DNA of 14,665 bases, from the NCBI GenBank assembly GCA_022360595.1, contig JAKSCN010000034.1, forward strand, positions 1 through 14,665, written 5' to 3'. Of the stretch, positions 6,877 through 13,560 are shown piece by piece. The notes below the pieces were generated by a model. The model made no database searches. It was given only the letters and a program-made list of their open reading frames with translations, and was not told the DNA's origin. The translations under genes and the position numbers were made by a program. This stretch comes from Chromatiales bacterium. GTDB lineage: Bacteria > Pseudomonadota > Gammaproteobacteria > Chromatiales > Chromatiaceae. Positions within the stretch are counted from its first letter, which is position 1, and each line of letters opens with the position of its first letter.

Positions 6877-7278
6877 ATGACTGGTTACCTGCATCATGTT
6901 CCTGGCCGCTTACGCGCGCGTTCTCAGGCTTTTTTGCGCAATACCGTACAACGTAAAAATACTCTCCGGCAGTTACAGGCCTTGGATGGCGTGCGCTCCG
7001 TGCGTCTGAATGCCAAGGCAGGTAGCGTTACTATCGTGTATGAGGCTGAAGCCACTGATGTGCAACAGATTTTTGATCTACTGGCGAAGGTTGACAGTTG
7101 TCAGGCGGAACCGGTCTATTTTTCCAAACAGAAGCGTGAAACAACTTCTGGATCGGATTCGACCAGCTCTTCATTGATGGCCGCTATCCCTTCGATGGTG
7201 GGGAAGGTTGCTCTGAATATCCTGGTTACCCGTGGCGTTAACTATTCACTCTCATCGCTTTTGGGCCCCCGGGTTTAA
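6877..7278 (+). CDS. Small HMA-like protein with PGRLRAR motif
   Basis: A 133-residue protein with GGAG 8 bases before ATG 6877. It opens with MTGYLHHVPGRLRARSQ, closely matching HHVPGRVRLR of the protein at 1411-1758. An HMA-like body follows (LDGVRSVRLNAKAGSVTIVYE, then a second helix), with no CxxC. A Ser/Thr-rich linker (about 90-101) leads to a moderately hydrophobic C-terminus (about 102-130) that could associate with a membrane. It is divergent from the related minus-strand gene. The three small HMA-like proteins differ in their C-termini (none, one hydrophobic region, two hydrophobic stretches), which suggests distinct positions relative to the membrane. Confidence 0.77.
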   Translation: MTGYLHHVPGRLRARSQAFLRNTVQRKNTLRQLQALDGVRSVRLNAKAGSVTIVYEAEATDVQQIFDLLAKVDSCQAEPVYFSKQKRETTSGSDSTSSSLMAAIPSMVGKVALNILVTRGVNYSLSSLLGPRV

Positions 7279-7434
7279 CTGGAAAAGCCGAAGTTAGCGT
7301 TAACAAACTTTAGGCAAGGCAGTGCAGTTACCCTGCCGGAAGGTTCTCTCTATTTCAGGTATTTGTCAGTCTGAAAGCAGTTGCTGCGGCAGGCTATATC
7401 CCATAACCAAATTAACAACGTAGGTCTGAGTGCA

Positions 7435-7911
7435 ATGGAGTCTTATATAGCGGCGCGGGTACTGCATGTATTGGGTGTGGTTCTCTGGATTGGCGGGGTG
7501 GCGATGGTGACTACGGTGCTGCTGCCTGTCAGCCGTAAGATGAAAGAGCCTGAAGAGCGTGTCGCCTTTTTTGAGAATATTGAAAAGCGCTTTGCCTGGC
7601 AGGCGCGGGCCACCACGCTGCTGACCGGTATCACCGGTTTTTGGATGTTGGCCCAGATCGACGGCTGGTCTCGCTTTAGCTCCCCGGGTTTTTGGTGGAT
7701 ACACGCCATGACTGCCGTTTGGGTGCTGTTCACCTTGGTGTTGTTCGTATTGGAGCCGCTGATTCTTCATCGCCTGTTTCTGGAAAAGGCGAAAGTTGCC
7801 CCTGAAAAAACTTTCCTATTCGTCCAGATTATGCACTGGGTATTGCTGACCGTGAGTCTGGTTACCGTGGCAGGCGCGGTGGCTGGGAGCCACGGCTGGC
7901 TGTTTGCCTGA
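7435..7911 (+). CDS. Four-helix membrane protein, CopD/DUF2269-like
   Basis: A 158-residue integral membrane protein. ATG 7435 is preferred over a far-upstream TTG (7381). Four hydrophobic segments are visible: residues about 5-27 (RVLHVLGVVLWIGGVAMV), 58-72, 83-104 and 125-150. The first carries H-x4-VLWIGG, a pattern found in CopD-type and related heme- or copper-associated membrane proteins. Histidines also lie at the starts of the third and fourth helices (H85, H131) and could act as ligands. I cannot decide between CopD, DUF2269 and other small four-helix families. It follows the HMA gene by 156 bases and is followed by a strong hairpin, so it may be a single-gene unit between the ferrosome-like cluster and fur. 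Confidence 0.7.
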   Translation: MESYIAARVLHVLGVVLWIGGVAMVTTVLLPVSRKMKEPEERVAFFENIEKRFAWQARATTLLTGITGFWMLAQIDGWSRFSSPGFWWIHAMTAVWVLFTLVLFVLEPLILHRLFLEKAKVAPEKTFLFVQIMHWVLLTVSLVTVAGAVAGSHGWLFA

Positions 7912-7915
7912 TAGC

Positions 7916-7938
7916 GCCTCCCATCTTTGCTGGGAGGC
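7916..7938 (+). terminator. Hairpin after the four-helix membrane protein
   Basis: GCCTCCCA-TCTTTGC-TGGGAGGC is a perfect 8-bp stem starting four bases after the stop codon. The downstream bases are TAAGATAAATC, not a T-run, so termination efficiency is uncertain. Confidence 0.55.
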
Positions 7939-7954
7939 TAAGATAAATCCTAAA

Positions 7955-7969
7955 TGATAATCACTTGCA
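7955..7969 (+). promoter_or_regulatory. Putative Fur box upstream of fur
   Basis: TGATAATCACTTGCA matches 11 of 14 defined positions of the 7-1-7 Fur consensus, with a perfect left half, and extends to AAATGATAATCACTTGCATTT-like symmetry. It lies about 150 bases before the fur start and suggests autoregulation. Confidence 0.55.
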
Positions 7970-8107
7970 TTTAATTGTCTCTTGAGTTACCCTTTGCCAC
8001 CCATTTTATGGGTGAAAATCTACTGGATTGCCTGTCTCTGTTGATTTTACGGTGGGCGCTCCTGCGGTTTATCTATCAGTCATCTGTATGAAGTTAAGGG
8101 TGCTTGG

Positions 8108-8527
8108 GTGAAAGAGAAGATGATACGAGAGGCGGGGCTTAAGCTGACGCGTCCGAGAGCGAGCATTTTGGCGGTTTTGGAAAGCTCTCAGAAGAAGCAC
8201 CTTTCAGCCGAAGATGTCTTTCAGGTATTGACCCAACAGGGACAGCAGATCGGTTTTGGCACCGTCTACCGCGTGCTGACCCAATTTGAGAGCGCGGGTA
8301 TCGTCAAGCGCCATAACTTTGAAGAGGGGCATGCGGTCTTTGAACTGCATCAGGAGAACCACCATGATCACTTGGTCTGTTTGCGGTGCGGTCAGGTGAA
8401 AGAGTTTTTCGATGAGAAGATCGAGAACTGCCAGGATCAGATCGCGGAAAAGATGGGGTTCGCCATTATTGATCACTCCCATGTGATCTACGGTTATTGC
8501 AGTGATCCCGAGTGTACGGAGAAGTAG
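8108..8527 (+). CDS. fur: Ferric uptake regulator family protein Fur
   Basis: A 139-residue Fur-family repressor. The GTG at 8108 has AAGGG upstream; ATG 8120 in the same frame is possible. The N-terminal winged helix includes LKLTRPRASIL and the recognition-helix region IGFGTVYRVL (48-57). The metal-binding half contains H85-H86-D87-H88, the C91xxC94 zinc pair, and a second CSDPEC pair (131-136). These match true Fur rather than Zur or PerR, though the subtype cannot be proven from sequence alone. It would repress iron genes when loaded with Fe(II). Fur-like sites occur before its own gene and at two points in the ferrosome-like cluster. hemP follows after 8 bases, so the two are probably co-transcribed. 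Confidence 0.93.
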   Translation: MKEKMIREAGLKLTRPRASILAVLESSQKKHLSAEDVFQVLTQQGQQIGFGTVYRVLTQFESAGIVKRHNFEEGHAVFELHQENHHDHLVCLRCGQVKEFFDEKIENCQDQIAEKMGFAIIDHSHVIYGYCSDPECTEK

Positions 8528-8535
8528 TGGGTTTA

Positions 8536-8739
8536 ATGATGAACAATAGCAGTGGCGATAGCCTGGCGGCCAGCCGGGGCGACGATAAAACTCTGAATAG
8601 CAGGCCGGCGCGACCGGAAATCCTCCGGCTCACCAGTGAACAACTGTTGCAAGGGGCATCCCATCTGATCATCGAGCACGATGCTTTTGAATATCACTTG
8701 CGTGTTACCAGTAATGGCAAGCTGATTTTGACGAAGTAA
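8536..8739 (+). CDS. hemP: Hemin uptake protein HemP
   Basis: A 67-residue protein from ATG 8536 (ATG 8539 is equally possible; a GTG at 8512 would overlap fur). The C-terminal half, LTSEQLLQGASHLIIEHDAFEY followed by LRVTSNGKLILTK, is the HemP/HmuP signature, and the ILTK ending is diagnostic. The N-terminal half is polar and variable, as usual. HemP proteins sit near heme-receptor genes, and in some bacteria the homologue acts as an activator of the receptor gene. Here it lies between fur and an outer-membrane barrel gene, 144 bases before the latter, which fits that arrangement but does not prove heme as the ligand. Confidence 0.9.
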   Translation: MMNNSSGDSLAASRGDDKTLNSRPARPEILRLTSEQLLQGASHLIIEHDAFEYHLRVTSNGKLILTK

Positions 8740-8814
8740 AACTCCAACTACAGAACACTATTTACCGGGTAAAGACGCTCTCTTCATCCATAGTTCATCA
8801 CTACCAATACCCTA

Positions 8815-8855
8815 TCAGCCAGCAACCTAGTTTAATTGTATAGGCAGCCAGCTAG
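8815..8855 (+). repeat. Paired CAGCCAGC repeats upstream of the barrel gene
   Basis: TCAGCCAGCAACCTAG (8815-8830) and CAGCCAGCTAG (8845-8855) flank an AT-rich core TTTAATTGTATAGG. The CAGCCAGC unit is the same as in the pair at 1216-1278. It may mark a shared regulator; no clear Fur box is seen in this interval. Confidence 0.35.
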
Positions 8856-8883
8856 AGACCATAACGCATGAGGTACTATTGCA

Positions 8884-10932
8884 ATGTGGGGTCAATACGC
8901 TGTGTGCCGGCAGGTACAATCAGGTGGTCTAACGGAGCGGACATCACCAAACAGAACAGTACCAAGGAGTGGATTTCAGAAAACGGTTTTAGCAGTGGCG
9001 CTGGCGACCTGCACCGTAGATGCTCTGGCATCTGATTTTATCCCTGAGTTGAAATCTCACGATAAGCCCCATCCCTTCTATGTTGTCCCTCTCTATGATT
9101 TGGTCAATGCCGGTGGGGAGATGCCTTATGTGCAAAACAAGGTTGATCCGGTTTTGGGCGTGATTGAGAGTGTCGCAGGCTCAATGCGACCTGTTAGAGT
9201 CGGCAGTTCTTATAACAGCGCCACCGATGGTCATGAGACCTTCGTCGATGCACGTCTTAAGTTGCCTCTGTTTTTTATGCGGGCGATCGCTTCGACTGAG
9301 TCGGCTGATGACTATGAAACCGCCTCCGGTGATGACCAGCGCTTCGGTTACGATCGCGACACCCTGCAGTTCGTGGCGGGTGTTACTCCAATACCCGAAC
9401 GTAATGTGAAGCTCATCTACATCAATGACTCCATCGAGGATCACAAAGCGCCTCTGCCGCAGCCCACACCCTTTGATATGGGGTCGCTGGTTGTGATGAG
9501 GGGGGTTGGGCAGGACCCGATCGACACAGACCGCGAGATCATGAAGCTGATGTGGGATGAGCAGTTCAACCACGGTATTGTGAAAAATCTTCATGCCGAA
9601 CTGTTCTCGATGGAGTTTGATCGTATCGCCAACAACTTTGAACTGCGCCCTTCCACGCCACCGCCTCAGCACAATCAGGCGGTTGTCGATCGCACCAATG
9701 AAGGGGTGAAGGTTGATACCGATCTGCATCTGGGCGGTAGTCATCTCAACCTGGCCATGACATACAAACAGATCCGGCACGATGCCCAGCGTTTCGGTGG
9801 GCCGATGGTGCCGGGTGGCCTGGATACGGTGTCGGCTTATCAATATCCCGGTATTGAGCTGGACGAACTGCTCTTGTCGGGCACTTCCGAGTGGGATTTG
9901 GCGGATGCCCAGAAGCTGACTTTCGGACTCTCCTGGAAACAGGTGGATGCCGATGCCACCAAGGCCGGGTTGAATGCCACGGTACCGGGCGCAGGCATTC
10001 CCTCATCGCTCGATCTGTATAAAACCTACTACGGTGATGATGTTGAAGTGGCTCAGAAAGACAGTCACTGGAATGGCAAGCTGCAGTGGGACTACCAACC
10101 GGAAGAGGGCGGTTTGAGTGGTTATGCATCGCTGGGTCACTTCTATCGGTCGCCCGATACCCAGGAGCGTTACTTCGCTGCACAGTCATTCAATACCATG
10201 CTCAATTCACCCATGGGCACATCGGCCCGTGGTGTCGGTAATCCTGAACTTGATTGGGAACTGCACCGTCGTTTGGAAGCGGGGCTGACCAAGCAGAGCG
10301 ATAACTGGATCGCTTATGGCCGCAAAGCAGGTAGAGGCACTGCATGGCAGTTTCAGACCAAGGCCTACTATGATGATGTGCACGATTTCATCAGTCGTGA
10401 CCGCGCCCATGGGCAGACCGAGACCGGGGTGAACGACAGTGCGCGTATCTGGCGCAATGTCGATGCCGAGCTGTACGGCCTGGAGTTGGACCTGCAAGCC
10501 AATCTGAGTAAAGGGTTGGCGGGACGCCTCAATCTGCAGGCGATCCGCGGCAAGAACACCAGCGATGACCGTGATCTGTACGGTATCGCCCCCGTTGAAG
10601 CGAATATGTTTCTCGACTACTTCGGCTACATGGGGAGTGGCGGCACCTGGAATGTCGGTGGGCGCTTGCGCCATGTGGCTGAGCAGACCCGTGTGGATGA
10701 CGATCCAACCACCGGCAGTGGCTACGATGCGGGCGAGACCGACTCCTTTACCGTGCTCGACCTCTACGCCGGTATGCAGTTTCGTGACCGGGTCGGAATT
10801 CGTTTCGGCGTCAATAACGTTACCGACGAAGCGTATAGCGAGTCCGACGCCGACTTCCAGTTGGAAGGCACTCCCTATCTGATTGAAGCGCCGGGGCGTC
10901 ACTACTACGTCTCGCTGGTCGCCAGTTTCTAA
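8884..10932 (+). CDS. TonB-dependent-receptor-type outer-membrane barrel, apparently lacking the plug
   Basis: The protein has 682 residues, with GAGGT (8870-8874) 9 bases before ATG 8884. An unusually long n-region is followed by a signal peptide with likely cleavage after ALA at residue 49. From about residue 98 onward, alternating strands continue to a terminal YYVSLVASF, and the end has the receptor-type GVNNVTDEAYSE motif. The middle resembles the barrel of copper-receptor-like (OprC/NosA) TonB receptors, with HFYRSPDTQERYF and NPELDWELHRRLEAGL. Only about 50 residues separate the signal peptide from the barrel, whereas a plug needs about 120-150, and no TonB box or plug motif is visible. 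It may be an open or partner-gated channel, or the plug may be supplied otherwise. It leads the ABC/NnrS gene set; ligand unknown. Confidence 0.82.
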   Translation: MWGQYAVCRQVQSGGLTERTSPNRTVPRSGFQKTVLAVALATCTVDALASDFIPELKSHDKPHPFYVVPLYDLVNAGGEMPYVQNKVDPVLGVIESVAGSMRPVRVGSSYNSATDGHETFVDARLKLPLFFMRAIASTESADDYETASGDDQRFGYDRDTLQFVAGVTPIPERNVKLIYINDSIEDHKAPLPQPTPFDMGSLVVMRGVGQDPIDTDREIMKLMWDEQFNHGIVKNLHAELFSMEFDRIANNFELRPSTPPPQHNQAVVDRTNEGVKVDTDLHLGGSHLNLAMTYKQIRHDAQRFGGPMVPGGLDTVSAYQYPGIELDELLLSGTSEWDLADAQKLTFGLSWKQVDADATKAGLNATVPGAGIPSSLDLYKTYYGDDVEVAQKDSHWNGKLQWDYQPEEGGLSGYASLGHFYRSPDTQERYFAAQSFNTMLNSPMGTSARGVGNPELDWELHRRLEAGLTKQSDNWIAYGRKAGRGTAWQFQTKAYYDDVHDFISRDRAHGQTETGVNDSARIWRNVDAELYGLELDLQANLSKGLAGRLNLQAIRGKNTSDDRDLYGIAPVEANMFLDYFGYMGSGGTWNVGGRLRHVAEQTRVDDDPTTGSGYDAGETDSFTVLDLYAGMQFRDRVGIRFGVNNVTDEAYSESDADFQLEGTPYLIEAPGRHYYVSLVASF

Positions 10933-10941
10933 GAGGATGAG

Positions 10942-11943
10942 ATGATGAGTACAAACAGACGTGAATTTTTGGCGATGACAGCCGGTCTCGGCATGAGCGC
11001 CGTGTTGGGTGGATTTTCACTGCCTCTGCGCGCCGCAACCCCACTCGAAGAGCTGATGATCTACGGGCCGCCGGCCGCGCCATCGTTAGTGTTGGCTCAT
11101 CTGGCGGAACGCGGTGAGCTGCAGGGCATGGTCAAAGAGGTGGGCTTTCAGGTCTATCGCAATCCCGATCAGTTGCGCACCGGGTTTGTCTCCGGCCGTT
11201 GGAAAGTGGCCGGCACTCCCAGCTATGTTGCCGCCAACATGTACAACCGTGGCATTCCTGTTCGGCTGCTCAACATCATGACTTGGGGGCTGCTCTATCT
11301 GATGTCTCGTAACGAGCAGGTGCAGAAGATTGAAGATCTGCGTGGCCAGACTGTGGCTATGTTCTTTAAGAACGATATGCCCGACCTGGTTTTTCAGGCG
11401 CTGGTAAGCCATGCGGGGATGACTATCGGTAAGGATATCAAGCTGCAGTATGTGACCACCCCGCTGGAGGGTGTGCAGTTGTTGTTGTCCGGGCGTGTCG
11501 ATCATGCAGTACTGCCTGAACCGGCTGCCACTGCATCCCTGCTGAAGGGGTTGAAGAGCACCCAGAAAATACACCGCACGCTTAACCTGCAGGACGCTTG
11601 GGGAGTAATGACTGGTGGCGACAAACGCATTCCCCAGGCGGGAATGATGATTGCCGCGGATCTGGTTGAGCGGCAGCCGGGTATCGTGGCCGCGCTGAAC
11701 AACGCCTTTGCCCAGTCGGCGGATTGGGTCAACAACAACCCATCCAGCGCCGGGCGTTTGGGTGAGGCCTATATGAAGGTGAAGGCGCCGGTCATTGAAA
11801 AGTCGGTGCCCCAGTCGAACATTCAACCTGTCACGGGTATCAAAGCAAAGCCGGCGCTGGAGAAGTTTTTCTCCCAACTGGCGGAGATCAACCCGGGCAT
11901 TATCGGCGGCAAACTGCCCGCCGCAGAGTTCTATCTGGGGTAA
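10942..11943 (+). CDS. Tat-exported NitT/TauT-family ABC substrate-binding protein
   Basis: A 333-residue periplasmic binding protein. The ATG at 10942 or the one at 10945 is the start (GAGG at 10933-10936 fits the second better). The N-terminus carries a twin-arginine signal, NRREFLAM, followed by a hydrophobic stretch and likely cleavage after residue 31. The mature part follows the SsuA/NMT1-like binding fold: LMIYGPPAAPSLVLAHL, a first-lobe switch GTPSYVAANMYNRG, KIEDLRGQTVAMF, and the second-lobe LLLSGRVDHAVLPEPAA. These motifs place it with nitrate/sulfonate/taurine/thiamine-precursor binders, but the ligand cannot be read off. Tat export implies folding, or loading with a cofactor, in the cytoplasm. 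It starts 9 bases after the barrel gene, so an operon is likely. Confidence 0.88.
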   Translation: MMSTNRREFLAMTAGLGMSAVLGGFSLPLRAATPLEELMIYGPPAAPSLVLAHLAERGELQGMVKEVGFQVYRNPDQLRTGFVSGRWKVAGTPSYVAANMYNRGIPVRLLNIMTWGLLYLMSRNEQVQKIEDLRGQTVAMFFKNDMPDLVFQALVSHAGMTIGKDIKLQYVTTPLEGVQLLLSGRVDHAVLPEPAATASLLKGLKSTQKIHRTLNLQDAWGVMTGGDKRIPQAGMMIAADLVERQPGIVAALNNAFAQSADWVNNNPSSAGRLGEAYMKVKAPVIEKSVPQSNIQPVTGIKAKPALEKFFSQLAEINPGIIGGKLPAAEFYLG

Positions 11944-11954
11944 TCGCGTTTAGT

Positions 11955-11982
11955 GGGTAGGGAGCCGGGTGGTTCCCTACCC
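11955..11982 (+). terminator. Stem-loop between binding-protein and permease genes
   Basis: GGGTAGGGA and TCCCTACCC form a perfect 9-bp stem around a 10-base loop. No T-tract follows. Such hairpins between a binding-protein gene and its permease often protect the upstream mRNA or partly end transcription, raising binding-protein levels. Confidence 0.55.
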
Positions 11983-12033
11983 GAACGAAGTATCAGTCAC
12001 TGAGCGTATTCGCCGAGGGGCAATAATTTTTCT

Positions 12034-12810
12034 ATGCAATGGATTCGAGCGGCGCTGGCCTATCTGTGGAGCGGGTGGGGGGCCCTGGCCAGCATACTGC
12101 TTTTCTTTGCCCTCTGGGATTATGGAAATCTGATCTACGGCAGTTTTATTCTGCCATCACCGCAGGAGACGGTTGGGCGTCTTATTGAGCTTTTTCAGGA
12201 AGGGACGGCAGGGCCTGAGCTGCTGATTACCTCCTATCGATCACTCATCGGTTTTAGCATCGCCTTGCTGGTCGGTAGCGGTGCCGGTATTCTTGCCGGT
12301 CTCTCCATGACCACGGCAATGGCAGCCCGGCCGCTAATTACTATTTTGATTGGCGTACCACCTATCGCCTGGATTGTTCTGGCACTGCTCTGGTTTGGTG
12401 CGACCGACAGCACACCCATTTTTACTATTGCTGTAACCACCTTACCCATCACCTTTGCCGCCGGTGTACAGGGGGCGCGTACCCTGGATGGTGATTTGCG
12501 CGAGATGGCGCGCACTTTCAAAGCGCCCTGGTGGCTGGCGTTTATCGATGTGCATCTGCCCCATATTCTCTCCTATCTGTTTCCTGCCTGGATTACCGCC
12601 CTGGGTATGTCCTGGAAAGTGGTGGTGATGGCCGAACTGCTCGCCAGCAATAGCGGGGTTGGGGCAGGGTTGGCAACGGCACGGGTCAATCTGGATACCA
12701 GCGCAACCATGGCCTGGATCGTTGCCATTGTCGGTGCGTTGCTGATTGCTGAGTACGGCATTCTGGAACCGATTAAGCGGCGTTTGGAGCAGTGGCGAGA
12801 TGGCGAATAG
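12034..12810 (+). CDS. ABC transporter permease, SsuC/TauC type
   Basis: A 258-residue inner-membrane permease with six predicted hydrophobic segments, starting near residues 15-32 and continuing to about 245. The cytoplasmic coupling loop follows the EAA pattern: GARTLDGDLREMARTFKAPWWLAF, ending in LPHILSYLFPA. The early SFILPSPQETVGRLIEL and central VPPIAWIVLALLWFG segments are typical of nitrate/sulfonate/taurine-family permeases. It would form the channel for the ligand delivered by the Tat-exported binding protein. The ATG at 12034 has a GAGGGG stretch (12014-12019) only rather far upstream, so initiation may be weak. The ATPase gene begins inside its last codons, giving translational coupling. 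Confidence 0.9.
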   Translation: MQWIRAALAYLWSGWGALASILLFFALWDYGNLIYGSFILPSPQETVGRLIELFQEGTAGPELLITSYRSLIGFSIALLVGSGAGILAGLSMTTAMAARPLITILIGVPPIAWIVLALLWFGATDSTPIFTIAVTTLPITFAAGVQGARTLDGDLREMARTFKAPWWLAFIDVHLPHILSYLFPAWITALGMSWKVVVMAELLASNSGVGAGLATARVNLDTSATMAWIVAIVGALLIAEYGILEPIKRRLEQWRDGE

Positions 12811-13558
12811 AACACTGGTGAAAAGAACTCTGGCACTCAACGGCATCACCCATGCGTTTGGTCTGGACGAGGTGCTCTCCGGGATCGATATCACCGTGGC
12901 TGAAGGTGAAGTGGTGGCGCTGGTAGGCCCCTCCGGCTGCGGTAAAACCACCTTGCTGAATATGGCGGCCGATCTATTGGAGCCTGACACCGGCAGTGTG
13001 CGAAACGATTTCACCGCTACCGCCTGCCTGTTTCAGGAGCCGCGTCTGTTGCCCTGGAAACGCACCCTGGAAAATATCGCTTGGGGGTTGAAGGTCCAGG
13101 GCGTGGGACGCTGTGAGCGGGAGCAACGTGCTGTTCAGATGGCCACCGATGTGGGCTTGGCCGAGCAGGATTTCACAAAATTTCCCCACGAACTGAGTGG
13201 CGGCATGCGTCAGCGTGTTGCTCTGGCGCGAGCGTTGGCGGTACGGCCACAACTGCTGTTGTTGGACGAACCCTTCAGTGCACTCGATATCGGCCTGAAG
13301 CGTGAACTGCATGAGCTGTTACTGACCGAGATTGGCCAGCGCTCATTGACCGTGCTGTTCATTACCCACGACCTGATGGAAGCGGTGCGCTTGGCCGACC
13401 GCATTCTGGTGCTGGCGGCCGATCCAGGGCGTATTGTCCATACCTATAACAATCAACGGGCGCCCCAGCAGCGTGATCTCGATTATCAATGCAGCACCAC
13501 TGCCGCCCTGCTCAATGAGTCGGTTGTGGATAGCGCTTTTAGCAGTACCTTGGGGTGA
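12800..13558 (+). CDS. ABC transporter ATP-binding protein, SsuB/TauB type
   Basis: A 252-residue ABC ATPase. ATG 12800 is chosen because it overlaps the permease stop region; an in-frame extension to 12746 would lie within the permease. It has Walker A GPSGCGKTT at 43-51, a Q-loop in FQEPRLLPW, signature LSGGMRQR starting at 132, Walker B with D156-E157, and the switch histidine H190 in THD. The EPRLLPW Q-loop context is typical of the nitrate/sulfonate/taurine subfamily. All catalytic parts are intact. It should pair with the permease immediately upstream to drive import. Only 2 bases separate its stop from the nnrS start, so nnrS is very probably in the same transcript. Confidence 0.93.
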   Translation: MANRTLVKRTLALNGITHAFGLDEVLSGIDITVAEGEVVALVGPSGCGKTTLLNMAADLLEPDTGSVRNDFTATACLFQEPRLLPWKRTLENIAWGLKVQGVGRCEREQRAVQMATDVGLAEQDFTKFPHELSGGMRQRVALARALAVRPQLLLLDEPFSALDIGLKRELHELLLTEIGQRSLTVLFITHDLMEAVRLADRILVLAADPGRIVHTYNNQRAPQQRDLDYQCSTTAALLNESVVDSAFSSTLG

Positions 13559-13560
13559 GT

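Noticed and set aside
1411..7278. Magnetosome or encapsulin iron-storage system
   Set aside because: No mam-type proteins, no encapsulin shell protein and no cargo-tag pattern are visible.
10207..10902. Long minus-strand frame under the barrel gene
   Set aside because: It is a shadow of the strongly supported plus-strand receptor frame and lacks any domain pattern.
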